Part shown: in pieces, positions 43,206-52,442 of the stretch
Position numbering within the stretch: the first letter of the stretch is position 1
Layout: each line of letters starts with the position of its first letter
From: DASVTU01 sp036387415
Lineage (GTDB): Bacteria; Acidobacteriota; Blastocatellia; Pyrinomonadales; Pyrinomonadaceae
Length of the DNA stretch: 64,000 nucleotides
NCBI GenBank assembly: GCA_036387415.1
Contig: DASVTU010000039.1
Location: 124,001-188,000 of the forward strand
Direction: 5' to 3'
Program-made: the position numbers and the translations under genes
Notes under the pieces: model-generated
Seen by the model: the letters and a program-made list of their open reading frames with translations, nothing else
Databases searched by the model: none
Told to the model about the DNA's origin: nothing

Positions 43206-45023
43206 CTAAGATTCTTTCTTCTTGGGTCGTTCGTTGGCGCGGAGGACGCGTTTGCGTAGGCGGATGGTCTGCGGCGTAACTTCGACGAGTTCGTCGTCGG
43301 CGATAAACTCCAACGCCTGTTCGAGCGAAAGCTCTTTGACGGGGATGAGTCGCATCGCATCGTCGGCGCTCGCGGCGCGCATGTTGGTTAGTTTCTTCTC
43401 CTTGATGGCGTTGACATCCAAATCGACCGCGCGTGCGTTCTCGCCAATCACCATGCCTTCATAAACCTTTACGCCCGGACGCGCAAACAACGCCCCGCGC
43501 TCCTGTAGATTAAAGAGCGCGTAGGTAGTCGTCTCGCCCATGCGGTCGGCGACGAGCGAACCCGTCGCGCGCCCGCGCATCGCACCCTGCCATTCGCCCC
43601 AACGAAGAAACAGTGTGTTCAAGAGTCCTGTCCCCTTCGTCTCCGTCAAAAACTCGTTGCGGAAACCGATGAGGCCGCGCGACGGCGCTTCAAACTCAAG
43701 ACGCACGCGACCCGTCCCGTGATTCACCATCTTCGTCATCTGTCCCTTGCGACGCCCCAAAGCTTCCGTCACGACGCCGATAAACTCGTCAGGACAATCG
43801 ACCACGACCTGTTCAATCGGCTCCAACGTCTTGCCGTCTTCCTCGCGCGTGATGACCTCCGGCTTCGACACCTGTAACTCGTAACCTTCGCGGCGCATCA
43901 TCTCAATTAGGATGGCAAGCTGCAATTCGCCGCGCCCCGAAACTTTGAACTGGTCGGGCGATTCGGTCGCTTCGACGCGGATGGCGACGTTGCCGAGCGT
44001 CTCTTTGTCGAGCCGTTCTTTCAGTTGCCGCGACGTGACGAACTTCCCCTCGCGTCCCGAAAATGGCGATGTGTTAACGCCAAACATCATAGAGATGGTC
44101 GGCTCATCAACGGCAATCACGGGAAGACGTTGCGGATTCTCCGCACTCGTCACCGTCTCGCCAATCTCGATGCCCTCCATTCCGGCCAACGCCACCAGTT
44201 CTCCAAACCGCGCCCGCTCCACCGCCTCGCGTTTAAGTCCCTCGAACACGTAGAGTTCCTTGACGCGTGTTTTCTGTACCGAACCATTGCGCTTGATGAT
44301 GGCAACGTTGTCGCCCGCCGCAATCTCGCCCGCGAAGATACGACCGATGGCAAGTCGCCCCACGTATTCGCTGTAATCGAGATTGGCGACGAGCAGTTGC
44401 AGAGAATCGTCGCGCAACGCCTTCGGCGCAGGAATCGTCTGCACTATCTGGTCGAACAACGGACGCAAGTTGGTCGAATCGTCCGAGAGATTCTTTTTGG
44501 CGATGCCTTCGCGCGAGATAGCGTAGAGAATCGGGAAGTCAATCTGCGCGTCCGTCGCGTCGAGGTCGATAAAGAGTTCATAAATTTCATTCACCACCTC
44601 TTCGGGGCGCGCATCCTGTCGGTCAATCTTATTGACGACCGCGATGGTCGGCAGACGCGACTCCAAAGCCTTTCGCAAAACGAAACGCGTCTGCGGCAGA
44701 CAGCCTTCCGCCGCATCTACGAGCAGCATCACCCCATCAACCATTTTCAGCACGCGCTCGACCTCGCCGCCGAAATCGGCGTGCCCCGGCGTATCGACGA
44801 TATTTATCTTCACATCGCCATAGTGCACCGCGGTATTCTTCGCCATGATGGTGATACCGCGTTCGCGCTCCAAATCCATCGAGTCCATCACGCGGTCTCT
44901 GACCGTCTCGTTGTCGCGGAACGTCCCCGACTGCCTCAGCATCGCATCGACCAAAGTCGTCTTGCCGTGGTCAACGTGTGCGATGATGGCGATATTGCGT
45001 ATGTCTTTTCTCTCCTGAGTCAT
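43206..45023 (-). CDS. typA: translational GTPase TypA/BipA
   Basis: 605 residues. A ribosome-binding GTPase of the EF-G class involved in 50S assembly and stress growth. G1 AHVDHGKT (16-23), switch [14 protein letters not shown] and the family-specific C-terminal region with [16 protein letters not shown] and [10 protein letters not shown] are all present. The ATG at 45023 follows AGAGGG. The 14 extra residues of the frame up to 45065 are rejected. Confidence 0.95.
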   Translation of the reverse strand: MTQERKDIRNIAIIAHVDHGKTTLVDAMLRQSGTFRDNETVRDRVMDSMDLERERGITIMAKNTAVHYGDVKINIVDTPGHADFGGEVERVLKMVDGVMLLVDAAEGCLPQTRFVLRKALESRLPTIAVVNKIDRQDARPEEVVNEIYELFIDLDATDAQIDFPILYAISREGIAKKNLSDDSTNLRPLFDQIVQTIPAPKALRDDSLQLLVANLDYSEYVGRLAIGRIFAGEIAAGDNVAIIKRNGSVQKTRVKELYVFEGLKREAVERARFGELVALAGMEGIEIGETVTSAENPQRLPVIAVDEPTISMMFGVNTSPFSGREGKFVTSRQLKERLDKETLGNVAIRVEATESPDQFKVSGRGELQLAILIEMMRREGYELQVSKPEVITREEDGKTLEPIEQVVVDCPDEFIGVVTEALGRRKGQMTKMVNHGTGRVRLEFEAPSRGLIGFRNEFLTETKGTGLLNTLFLRWGEWQGAMRGRATGSLVADRMGETTTYALFNLQERGALFARPGVKVYEGMVIGENARAVDLDVNAIKEKKLTNMRAASADDAMRLIPVKELSLEQALEFIADDELVEVTPQTIRLRKRVLRANERPKKKES

Positions 45024-45192
45024 AATCCCTCTTACATAATTGAGAACAGCGCTTTTCCGGCGCATGAATTAAAACCGATATCTTAACACGAAGACACCGA
45101 TAACTCCCGCCCGCAGAGCGACCGACGCAACGACGCTTGATTGACGCCGGATGTTATACATGCTGATGCGAATGGTTTGAGGCGACTGTGAG

Positions 45193-45216
45193 GAAAAGCG
45201 CGGAGGCTTTCGCGCT
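45193..45216 (-). terminator. short terminator after trmL
   Basis: AGCGCG (45211-45216 read on minus) and CGCGCT (45197-45202) pair around an eight-base loop, followed on the minus strand by four T (45193-45196). Confidence 0.55.
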
Positions 45217-45233
45217 ACCGAATTATTCATCTT

Positions 45234-45695
45234 TCAGTGATTGAATGCGCGCGTCTGTCGAAGTGCTTCGTAGAGCACGATGGCGACCGATGTCGCCAGA
45301 TTAAGGCTCCTCACATTCGGATTAAGCATCGGAATCGTCAGACACCTATCCCAGTTCGCATGCAGCAAGTCTTCAGGCAAACCGCGCGTTTCGCGCCCGA
45401 AAACCAGGCAATCGTCTGCCCGGAACTCCCAATCCGTGTAAGATTTTTCCGCCTTCGTAGAGAGGTAAACGAAACGCGCAAGAGGCAACGCCGCCTCCAA
45501 TGCTTCCATATCGCGATGACGCGTGAGCGACACTTCCGGCCAGTAGTCTAACCCAGCGCGACGCACCGCACGCTCGTCAAGACGAAAGCCCGTCACGCCG
45601 ACGATGTGGAGTGGCGTACGCGTCGCTGCACATAGGCGCGCGATGTTGCCCGTGTTGGGTGGTATCTCCGGTTCGACGAGTGCAACGCTAATCAT
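45234..45695 (-). CDS. trmL: tRNA (cytidine/uridine-34 2'-O)-methyltransferase TrmL
   Basis: 153 residues. A SPOUT enzyme that methylates the ribose of the wobble nucleotide in tRNA-Leu. It has ALVEPEIPPNTGNIARLCA (motif 1), VFGRETRGLP (motif 2) and PMLNPNVRSLNLATSVAIVLYE (motif 3, the knot), with the family's usual length. Monocistronic, ended by a small hairpin. Confidence 0.93.
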   Translation of the reverse strand: MISVALVEPEIPPNTGNIARLCAATRTPLHIVGVTGFRLDERAVRRAGLDYWPEVSLTRHRDMEALEAALPLARFVYLSTKAEKSYTDWEFRADDCLVFGRETRGLPEDLLHANWDRCLTIPMLNPNVRSLNLATSVAIVLYEALRQTRAFNH

Positions 45696-45783
45696 AAAGA
45701 AGAATGACGAATGTCAAACGTTTGTTAAGACCCTTCGCTCGACCTTCGGATTTTAGACATCCGACACCTTATCAAAAAGAATT

Positions 45784-45820
45784 AGGACGGCGTGCTTGCG
45801 TAAGCGTCGCCGTCCTTTTT
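45784..45820. terminator. intrinsic terminator near the GGSK gene
   Basis: AGGACGGCG (45784-45792) pairs with CGCCGTCCT (45808-45816), followed on + by five T. On minus it is followed by AATTCTTTTT, and it lies about 110 bases past the GGSK stop. Confidence 0.7.
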
Positions 45821-45926
45821 GAAGGCCCGTGAAGGCCGCAGAGTGTTGTGTGCGTCTGGGAAAGTTGCTCTTCCAATTTGCTCGGTCGAGCAGTCTTTAC
45901 TTCGACGAAAGTCAGTAACTCTCCTA

Positions 45927-46130
45927 CTACTTCGAGCCGCCCCTTGAACCGCCCTTCGAGCCGCCTTTCGAGCCGCCTTTCGAACCGCCCTTGGAACCGC
46001 CCTTTGAACCGCCCTTCGAGCCGCCGCCGCCTTTCGAGCCGCCGCCACCCTTCGAGCCGCCACCTTTCGAACCACCGCGGCTACCGCCGCCGCCACCTTT
46101 CTTGGAACCTCCTGCTTTCTTCGTTGCCAT
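45927..46130 (-). CDS. GGSK-repeat small basic protein
   Basis: 67 residues, MATKKAGGSKKGG then runs of GGSK/GGGGSK and GGSR to the end. It contains only Gly, Ser, Lys and Arg after residue 7, so it is basic, disordered and likely to bind nucleic acid or an anionic polymer. AAAGGAG precedes the ATG. A different frame of the same strand (45782-46324) gives an Ala/Arg/Lys-rich 180-residue chain that looks histone-tail-like, but it lacks a ribosome site and is probably the shadow of the repeat. Promoter and terminator flank the short frame well. Confidence 0.65.
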   Translation of the reverse strand: MATKKAGGSKKGGGGGSRGGSKGGGSKGGGGSKGGGGSKGGSKGGSKGGSKGGSKGGSKGGSRGGSK

Positions 46131-46232
46131 AAGTTGTCGTTGCTCCTTTTCTTAGTTAGTTGTTTTGAACCACAAGATACTGTGTCAACTTTTTGCTTGT
46201 GGCCTAGACAAAACGACGCACAACATGTTGGA

Positions 46233-46261
46233 TATATAAACACAATGTACTCAGATGTCAA
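46233..46261 (-). promoter_or_regulatory. strong sigma70 promoter of the GGSK gene
   Basis: On the minus strand a perfect TTGACA (46256-46261), exactly 17 bases, then TATATA (46233-46238). It is about 100 bases before the GGSK ATG. The leader between holds a small hairpin (CCACAAG with CTTGTGG) with a second TTGACA in its loop. Confidence 0.75.
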
Positions 46262-46411
46262 TAACTTAATTAACGAAGCATGAAAAAAATTCCCCACATG
46301 ATGCAACACCACACATACATGCACGAGTTTCTTACGTTCACCGAGCGCGGAACGTCGAATGATAAAGTCGAATAAGGAAGATTGATGGAGGGATGTAAAG
46401 CGCGAAGCTAA

Positions 46412-47167
46412 TCATCTGAAGAGTGGAGTGAAGACCCACTGGTCGTGGCGTTCGATACCGTAGTAAGTGAGAACAGACGCGCGGCGACTACGACTGGCGA
46501 CGCCGATGAAAGGGCCGCCTGTATTCGTCGATGAGTCTTCACCACCGGATGGTGGTTCAGAGTCGCTGCTGCCTCCGGCGCTGCCGAGGTTAATGATACG
46601 TGCGACGTATGGTTGTAAAATGGTATCGCGCGTCAACGTGGTGAGAGGACGTTCGCCAGCGTATTGGCGGACCGCTTCCTTGAACTCAATCATTTCCGGG
46701 TCGGTGAGTCTGATGAGTCGCCATTCGCCGGAGGATGAGAGCGGGTCGCGAGCGGCGCTGGCGCGAAGTATCTGTTTTTTCTTCGTGCCGAAGGGAATGC
46801 CTTCGACGAGTTGCTCCATTGTTGTCGGTAAAGTTCCGCCGCCACCGGGACGCCTGATGTAGAGATTGATGGCTTCAGCCACTTCTTCACCGCGCGCGAT
46901 GGCTTCCATTTCGAGTTCGCGTTGTTTTTGTTGGCGGATGCTCGGTGCGGCGGCAGTAAGCACAATCAGGAGAATGGTCATCAAGGCCAGTAGTGCAACC
47001 AACGTATAACCGCTCTCGCCCGCCCGCGGGGATGAGGTTTTTCGTCGTGCAGCGCGGGGGGTGTTTGCCTCCATAGTGCGGACGAGCGAAGGGCGAGCCG
47101 GGATGGTGGCGGCGGCTTGTTGGGCTGTTCGTGTGGGATGACGTTTAGGGTTCTTCATCTCCCTCAT
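46412..47167 (-). CDS. type II secretion/type IV pilus pseudopilin-like protein
   Basis: 251 residues. After a long basic N-terminal part (1-52) comes SGYTLVALLALMTILLIVLTAA, a prepilin-like hydrophobic helix. The peptidase site would be Gly before YTLV, but position 5 of the mature helix is Ala, not the usual Glu. The soluble part follows a GspG-like pattern (EAIARGEEVAEAINLYIRR). The start overlaps the upstream TIG gene by 23 bases. The unusually long leader may mean that a later start (such as MEANTP) is used. Confidence 0.7.
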   Translation of the reverse strand: MREMKNPKRHPTRTAQQAAATIPARPSLVRTMEANTPRAARRKTSSPRAGESGYTLVALLALMTILLIVLTAAAPSIRQQKQRELEMEAIARGEEVAEAINLYIRRPGGGGTLPTTMEQLVEGIPFGTKKKQILRASAARDPLSSSGEWRLIRLTDPEMIEFKEAVRQYAGERPLTTLTRDTILQPYVARIINLGSAGGSSDSEPPSGGEDSSTNTGGPFIGVASRSRRASVLTYYGIERHDQWVFTPLFR

Positions 47168-48074
47168 CCGGTTTAGGTGGCGGTGGTGGTGGAACTGCGC
47201 CGAAGCGTGGGGATGATGAACTTCCTCCTGACGAGCGCGCGTCGGTGAAGGGTACGGTGTGTTTGATTTTTAACTGCTGGTCGGTGAACTCAATGGAGCG
47301 GTCGGAGATGCTTGTGACGCGGAAGCGTCCGCCGACGAGATCGCCGCGTTGCACGTTGATGAGTTCATTCTTCTGGTCTTTGAGGATGGCGGTATCGTTG
47401 CCGCGCGGGCGGACGAGAACACCGATAAATGTATAAGTTGGGACGGGTGGTTGCGCGACGTTGAGCGTTGCGGTGTTTGAATAGAGCAACCCGTCGGGCG
47501 AGCGAATGATGACCTGACGCCCGCCGGGTGAGGTGATGAGCGTGGCCGGAATGTTGGCCGAGAGTTGCTGCCCGCTGATGTAACGCGTCGGTAGTTCCTG
47601 TCCGTCGATGTAGATGCGCGTCTGCGGCGTGAACTTGTCGCCGGAAACCTGTAGGGCAAACTCGCCTGTGCGTGCGAAGACGTTTGAAGGAGCGATGGCG
47701 TTGAGCGTCACGGGCGGCGTGGGTGTGGGCGTTGCGGGCGGCGGCGTCGGGACGACGACCTCTTTTTTCGGTGGCGGTGGCGGAACGTAGAAGGCGAAGA
47801 TGTTGCGACCCGTGCCGGAGATGGCGGGCGCAAATGGCCTGAAGACGACGGGGCGCGGCGGAATCAATTCCTGCGGTGCGGCGTCGGCATCGGCGGGTTG
47901 ACGCGTTGTGGTTCTCGTCGTGGTTCGGCGGTTGCTGTTCGCCTGTGAGTTGGAGGGCGTACCGGAGGAACCGAAAAACATTCGCAGGACGAAAACGAGC
48001 GCGATGGCGCCGAGCACAAGAGCGGCGATTGTTTTGTTTCGTTCTGCGGGAGTTTTGCCTTCTAGGAGCGCCAT
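47145..48074 (-). CDS. PilP/GspC-like pilus assembly protein with TIG domain
   Basis: 309 residues. A single N-terminal membrane helix (about 15-33) and a Pro/Thr-rich periplasmic linker precede an IPT/TIG immunoglobulin-like domain (about 125-215: LNAIAPSNVFARTGEFALQV). The end (about 218-280) has FIGVLVRPRGNDTAILKD, NVQRGDLVGGRFRV and ISDRSIEFTDQ, the pattern of the PilP/GspC homology region that contacts the secretin. Its place after pilN and pilO fits PilP. A fused TIG domain is not part of classical PilP. Confidence 0.72.
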   Translation of the reverse strand: MALLEGKTPAERNKTIAALVLGAIALVFVLRMFFGSSGTPSNSQANSNRRTTTRTTTRQPADADAAPQELIPPRPVVFRPFAPAISGTGRNIFAFYVPPPPPKKEVVVPTPPPATPTPTPPVTLNAIAPSNVFARTGEFALQVSGDKFTPQTRIYIDGQELPTRYISGQQLSANIPATLITSPGGRQVIIRSPDGLLYSNTATLNVAQPPVPTYTFIGVLVRPRGNDTAILKDQKNELINVQRGDLVGGRFRVTSISDRSIEFTDQQLKIKHTVPFTDARSSGGSSSSPRFGAVPPPPPPKPDEGDEEP

Positions 48075-48168
48075 AAAATATTGCAGCTTTGATGTTTGAA
48101 TTTGCTACTCAAGAAAGTCGCGCGCGTCGTCGGAGTGTCGCGCAGTTTCGTTCGCGGTGGATGAAAAT

Positions 48169-49023
48169 TTAACCGGGCGTCGTCGCGTTGGTGCGACGAA
48201 AATAGGCCGCCAAGTCCAGACGCAAGGAGACGAGCGTTGCGCCGCCCGCCGCAGGAGGCCTGCCGCCGGTTGATGATGGAGCGCCGCCTTGTTCGGTCGC
48301 GGCGCCCGCCGCCGCACTAGCCGCTGCTGCCGCGCGGGCGCCTGCGTCTGTGATGCCTTCGAGTTCGACGGTGTTGATAACGATGAAACGTCGGTCGGCT
48401 TCGATGTCGCGGATGAAGCGTCGGAGGTTGGGGTAGGAGCCTTCGACGGTCAGGCTGACGGCGATGCCGGGAAAGACGCTCTGTAAAGATTTGGCGATGC
48501 CCGTCGGCGCAGGCCGACGTGTTTGTTGCGTTTGTTGCCCGTCCTGCGGCGCATCGTCTGTCGGCGCTTCGTCCAACTGCGTGAAGGAGACGCCTGTGGC
48601 GATGCTGAGTCGATTGCGTCGAATCAGCGTGTTTAATTCTTCAATGACGGCGGTGGTCGCTTCGTTGCGCGCGACGAGATGACGGTTTTCAAAATCTTCG
48701 AGACTCTTGAGAATCTCCTCGACGCTGGCCTGCGTGCTCTCGCTTTCTTTGATGCCCTCGGTTGAAAGACGCAACTCGTTTTGCAACTTGGTGCGTTCCT
48801 CGCCTGCCCTCTGAAGACGCGTGCGTTGCGGCAAAAGAAAATAGAAGTAGGAAAAGAGCGCGGCGACGAACAGGACGCCGGAGGCGACGAGCGCGATGAT
48901 TTCCGGTAGGCCGAGAATGTTTCGTTGGCGCGAACCGCGAAACTGCGCGAGGCGTGCGCGCAGTTGTTCGCGCGCTTTCGGGTCGCGTTCTCTCGGCTCC
49001 GGCAGTTGTGTTCTCATCGACAC
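48169..49023 (-). CDS. pilO: type IV pilus inner-membrane protein PilO
   Basis: 284 residues. Cytoplasmic N-terminus, one membrane helix (about 43-66), a coiled-coil region (70-125) and an alpha/beta periplasmic domain with VSLTVEGSYPNLRRFIRDIE (typical of PilO) and VINTVELEGI. A long Ala/Gly-rich insert (about 235-265) precedes the last strand. PilO pairs with PilN to align the pilus machine. It starts directly after the pilN stop. Confidence 0.82.
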   Translation of the reverse strand: MSMRTQLPEPRERDPKAREQLRARLAQFRGSRQRNILGLPEIIALVASGVLFVAALFSYFYFLLPQRTRLQRAGEERTKLQNELRLSTEGIKESESTQASVEEILKSLEDFENRHLVARNEATTAVIEELNTLIRRNRLSIATGVSFTQLDEAPTDDAPQDGQQTQQTRRPAPTGIAKSLQSVFPGIAVSLTVEGSYPNLRRFIRDIEADRRFIVINTVELEGITDAGARAAAAASAAAGAATEQGGAPSSTGGRPPAAGGATLVSLRLDLAAYFRRTNATTPG

Positions 49024-49025
49024 TG

Positions 49026-49673
49026 TTAGGGTCGCGCCTCCGTGTTTGAAGTGTTGGAAGCAGCGACGCTGTTGCTACTGTCGTCGCCTGATTCTTGAGA
49101 CGGCGTGACCGACCGCTGCACGTAATCGACGCGCAACGTCCATTCAAAACCGCTCTCGCCCCGTCCCGTCTTCGGACTCTCCCTGATGGGGACGACCGAG
49201 AAGACGCCGCCGCGATTCATCTCGGAAATCATGCGCGTCACGTCAATAGCGTTGCGGCCGACGACGGTCAATTCGAGATCGGCGCGCGTTTGGCCGCCAC
49301 GGTGCGAAGCGTCGCTGACGTTGATGCGCGTCACGCGCACGCTGCTCGGCAGCGCCGATTCGAGGTCGGAGAGCAGTTTCGACCAAGAAAAACGCTTGCG
49401 GTCAACGAGAATGTTGGCGGCTTCGAGCGTCTTCAACTGGTCGGGCGGCACGGCTTGACGAATCTCTGCGGCCTGCGCCTTGAGCACGTTGCGTTGTTGC
49501 TGCAACGCCTGCACGTCGCGCTCCGCCGCATCGGCCTGCGTGCTCAGTTTCCGGTTTTCGGCCAGAATAAAAAAGAGCGCGATGAGCGACACGACCGCGA
49601 CCGCAACGCTCATGACCCACGGCAAAGTGCGGTTGCGGAAAGGCTGGCTGGCGAGATTGAGTTTGGCAATCAC
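49026..49673 (-). CDS. pilN: type IV pilus inner-membrane protein PilN
   Basis: About 215 residues from a GTG at 49673: VIAKLNLASQPFRNR, the conserved INL(L)-type PilN cytoplasmic tail that inserts into PilM. One membrane helix (about 22-44) and a coiled coil (45-85) follow, then a ferredoxin-like domain (VRVTRINVS, ADLELTVVGRN, FSVVPIRESPKTG). Longer frames to 49721 are less likely. No pilM gene lies upstream, which is unusual because the PilN tail needs PilM. Confidence 0.8.
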   Translation of the reverse strand: MIAKLNLASQPFRNRTLPWVMSVAVAVVSLIALFFILAENRKLSTQADAAERDVQALQQQRNVLKAQAAEIRQAVPPDQLKTLEAANILVDRKRFSWSKLLSDLESALPSSVRVTRINVSDASHRGGQTRADLELTVVGRNAIDVTRMISEMNRGGVFSVVPIRESPKTGRGESGFEWTLRVDYVQRSVTPSQESGDDSSNSVAASNTSNTEARP

Positions 49674-49864
49674 AAGGGTCTCGAAGTCTCTCTTTTGATT
49701 CCGGTGGCGACGCTTCAGCAAGCTCTATTTCACCATGAGATGAAAGCATAACGCGGCGACGCGGGAGGCGCAACCAGCCACACCTCCCCTCGCCGCCATA
49801 CACTTACACGCGCTCATCCCACCGGAGTTGCAGAAATGATTCGGCAACACGCCGCGCCCAAAAC

Positions 49865-50035
49865 CAGAATTAGCCACACAGACACAGAGGCACAGAGACA
49901 TGCAAAAGAGGAACGGGCAAAAGGGTAAACGGAAAGGGTGAAAGGAAAAGAACTCATTGATGTCGGTTCTTTTCCCTTCGCCTTTCCACGTTTACCCGTT
50001 TTCTCTATGTCTCTGTGCCTCTGTGGCAAATTTGA
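49865..50035. repeat. long nested purine-first inverted repeat upstream of pilN
   Basis: Outer level: CACAGAGGCACAGAGACAT (about 49881-49901) pairs with ATGTCTCTGTGCCTCTGTG (about 50007-50028). Inner level: AACGGGCAAAAGGGTAAACGG and AAAGGAAAAGAAC words (about 49911-49952) pair with GTTCTTTTCCC and CGTTTACCCGTTTT words (about 49967-50003). Total arm length approaches 80 bases with imperfections, one of the longest in the window. Confidence 0.75.
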
Positions 50036-50102
50036 AATGGTTTCCCGACCGAAACAGAAGCGGTGATGGGAACGACGAACCGTGTCGGTCTGTGACTAGC
50101 GT

Positions 50103-51080
50103 CTACGGGCGACGGCCTCCTGTTCCGGTCGCCTGACTGACGACGCGCGAGTTGATGATTTTGCCCGCCGTGTCGAGCGTCAGTTCAATGACCGCGCCGG
50201 AGGTATCGACGACGCGACGCAGAATTTGTCCGGCGGCGTTAGTCGTCTCGCCCTGCACGTTGAGGTCTGTGACGTTGCCGATGGTTCGCTGGTTGACGAT
50301 TTGCCCTGTGTTGGAGAGTGTGCGCTCAAGGATGTTGCCGCTGCGGTCAACGGTGCGTTGCACGGTCTGTCCGAGAGTGTTGACGGTCTGACTGAGCAAG
50401 CCGCCGGGCTGCGTCACGTTGTCGAGCGTGCGACCGACGGTGCCCACTGTGCGGTCAACTACGCCGCCCGGTTGCAGAGCGGTGTTAGCGACGCCGCCGA
50501 CGGTGCCGACAGTCGAGTCAACGGTCTGAAGCAGTCGCTCAAGGATTTCGGGGTTGCGGTCGATGGTGGTGAGCGTCCGGTCGATAATGGCGGCAACGTT
50601 GTCGAGCCTCACTTTCAACAGCACCTCCGCGCGCACACCCTTAATCGTCAACTTCACTTTGTCGATGCCGACATCGGCTCCCGCCGTCAACTGAAGCAGA
50701 TTGGCGAGCCGCGCATCGAGCGCGACGTGTGCGCGCAGGTTATCGACTTCCAGACTTATCTCTTCGACCGAAAGATTCGGCACGTCGAGCAGCACGTCGG
50801 GGTCGCCGGATGCGGCTGACTGGCGGCGGCGTTCGCTCGACTCGCGTTGACGGCGCAAGTCCTCCTCCGAGAGCTGGCGGACGGGCGAGACGGGCGGCGG
50901 TGTCGGGCGTTGCTGCGCGGCGTTGCGCGTCGTGCGCGTCGGCGTCGTGGTGCTGCCCGTGGTTATGGAAGCGTCGTTGCCGCCCGTCGTAGTTGTCGTG
51001 GGCGTTTGCGCGAGCGCGGTGGCGATAGAGGCCGCGAGGGCGAGCGTTAATGTGGCTCCGATGCGAAAGAGCTTCTTCAC
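50103..51080 (-). CDS. secreted hypothetical protein with repetitive Thr/Val/Gly-rich C-terminal half
   Basis: 325 residues from a GTG at 51080, preceded by GGAGGAG. A signal peptide (1-24) and a Thr-rich linker lead to a conserved core (about 95-165: VDNLRAHVALDARLANLL, VGIDKVKLTIKGVRAEVLLKVRLDNV). After it comes a run of similar units of about 15-20 residues (TVGTVGG, TLDNVTQPGG, LGQTVQRTVDRSGNI, LSNTGQIVNQ). This looks like a structural or surface-exposed filament-like protein. A smaller paralogue of the core follows upstream. Family not recognised. Confidence 0.6.
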   Translation of the reverse strand: MKKLFRIGATLTLALAASIATALAQTPTTTTTGGNDASITTGSTTTPTRTTRNAAQQRPTPPPVSPVRQLSEEDLRRQRESSERRRQSAASGDPDVLLDVPNLSVEEISLEVDNLRAHVALDARLANLLQLTAGADVGIDKVKLTIKGVRAEVLLKVRLDNVAAIIDRTLTTIDRNPEILERLLQTVDSTVGTVGGVANTALQPGGVVDRTVGTVGRTLDNVTQPGGLLSQTVNTLGQTVQRTVDRSGNILERTLSNTGQIVNQRTIGNVTDLNVQGETTNAAGQILRRVVDTSGAVIELTLDTAGKIINSRVVSQATGTGGRRP

Positions 51081-51192
51081 TTTGGTTCTCCTCCGAAAAA
51101 GTTTGATGAAAACCGGCGTCGGCTTTCGTGTGAAAGGTCGGGGTTGCAGCGTTGGAAATTCATCGCACGTCAAAGAGGGAGAGGCACTGGGT

Positions 51193-51666
51193 TCAAGGGG
51201 AGGAATTGTCTGACTGCGGCGGCACGCGCTGAGGCGACGGCGACGCCACGGGCGCGACAGGCGCAGGGCGACGAACATTCAAATTCAAACGTTCGAGCAG
51301 AGACTCCAACGAGCCGCGAAAATGGACGCGCCCGCGCACGTTACGCAGGAGCACGTCGATGTTGCTCGCGCCGACGCGGACGCCGACGCGTAGATTCAAA
51401 CGGCGCGCCGTTTCGTCGCCCGCCTCGACGGAGGTCGAAGCCTCGAAGTCTCTCTCGGTGATGCGCCGCTCGTTGATGTCGAGTTCAAAATTCTCGTCGG
51501 CGGTGGTGCGTTGCGGCGCAGATGTTGTGGCGGCGGAGTCGGATGTTGTCTCCTGCGGTGCGGGTCTGCTGCGGCGTGCGTCGGTGGTTTCGGTCTGCGC
51601 CGACGCGTTAGCCAACGCGGCGAGCGGCAAGAGGATGAAGAATGCTACGCGAAAGAGTTTGTGCAT
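51193..51666 (-). CDS. secreted hypothetical protein, short paralogue of the neighbouring gene
   Basis: 157 residues from MHKLFRVAFFIL. A signal peptide (1-23) and a Thr/Ser/Ala linker precede FELDINERRITERDFEASTS and VGVRVGASNIDVLLRNVRG with RGSLESLLERLN, which resembles the core of the next protein downstream (VGIDKVKL, GVRAEV, LDNVAAIIDR). The C-terminus is Pro-rich. Its ATG overlaps the stop of the upstream gene (ATGA), so translation is coupled. Confidence 0.6.
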   Translation of the reverse strand: MHKLFRVAFFILLPLAALANASAQTETTDARRSRPAPQETTSDSAATTSAPQRTTADENFELDINERRITERDFEASTSVEAGDETARRLNLRVGVRVGASNIDVLLRNVRGRVHFRGSLESLLERLNLNVRRPAPVAPVASPSPQRVPPQSDNSSP

Positions 51667-52205
51667 CAACGCGGTGTCTCCCTCCGCCGGGTCAGGTTGG
51701 CTGCTGCGGGCGTCGTCGTCGTGGTGGGCGGCGGCGGTGGTGGTGTTGTCTGTTGCGGCGGCGGCGTGGCGTTGTTGTCGTTGACAGGAACTTCGCCGAG
51801 GGCTTCGGTAACGATGCGTTCGATGTCTGCGAAGACGCTGGTGATGCGGAGACGGATGCCGATGTCGCGGTAAGTTTCGCCGGGGCGGACGGGGCGCGGG
51901 AGATTTTGCCTGTCGGCCTCCCAAACCGTTTCGCGTCGCGGTCGTCCGTTGAATTCGACGGTCGGGTTTGGTACGACATCGAAAAGGAGTTCGCGCGCCG
52001 TGACGGTGGCTGTGATAGAGATATCGGGTTCGACGGGCGACGTTTGCGAAGCGACGGGCGGGTCGGTCGCGGTGTTAGTTTCGGGCGTGTTCGTCGGTGT
52101 CGGCGTTGTTGTTGGCGTCTGCGCTGATGTGGGCGCGGCGCAGAGGATGCAGGACAGCAACAGGACGAGAGCGGCGACGGACGAGAGTTGTTTTCGCAAC
52201 ATCAT
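51666..52205 (-). CDS. secreted hypothetical protein with Thr/Pro-rich ends
   Basis: 179 residues from MMLRKQLSSVAALVLLLS with GAGG upstream. Signal peptide, Thr/Pro linker, a beta-rich domain (about 60-140: DISITATVTARELLFDVV, VEFNGRPRRETVWEAD, GIRLRITSVFADIERIV) and a Pro/Thr tail. It may be distantly related to the two following proteins by layout (signal peptide, Thr linker, domain), although the domain differs. First gene of a three-gene coupled unit. Confidence 0.6.
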   Translation of the reverse strand: MMLRKQLSSVAALVLLLSCILCAAPTSAQTPTTTPTPTNTPETNTATDPPVASQTSPVEPDISITATVTARELLFDVVPNPTVEFNGRPRRETVWEADRQNLPRPVRPGETYRDIGIRLRITSVFADIERIVTEALGEVPVNDNNATPPPQQTTPPPPPPTTTTTPAAANLTRRRETPR

Positions 52206-52442
52206 GTCAGACCTCGAAATGGCTGTCGGCGGCGGACGCCAAAATCGTTTCGTGTGCGACCCGCATGCTTGAGGCAAGGACGCGCCAAAGTGTTTGATGA
52301 GAAAGCCGAACGGCTCGAAGAACTTGAGCGATTCGTGGGGCGAATTTCAGGGGGTTTGAAGCGGCGTCATCATAACAGAAATTGCGAATGCTGCAAGATT
52401 TTCAATCTTGGCGCTGCGGTTCAGAGGTTGGCGTGTGTCGAG

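Noticed and set aside
43740..43770. Third copy of the twin-hairpin loop (CCCCAAAGCTTCC)
   Set aside because: Lies inside the typA coding sequence, differs from the core and has no matching stem.
45782..46324. 180-residue Ala/Arg/Lys-rich frame resembling a histone tail
   Set aside because: No ribosome site and it overlaps the well-signalled GGSK frame; kept only as an alternative.
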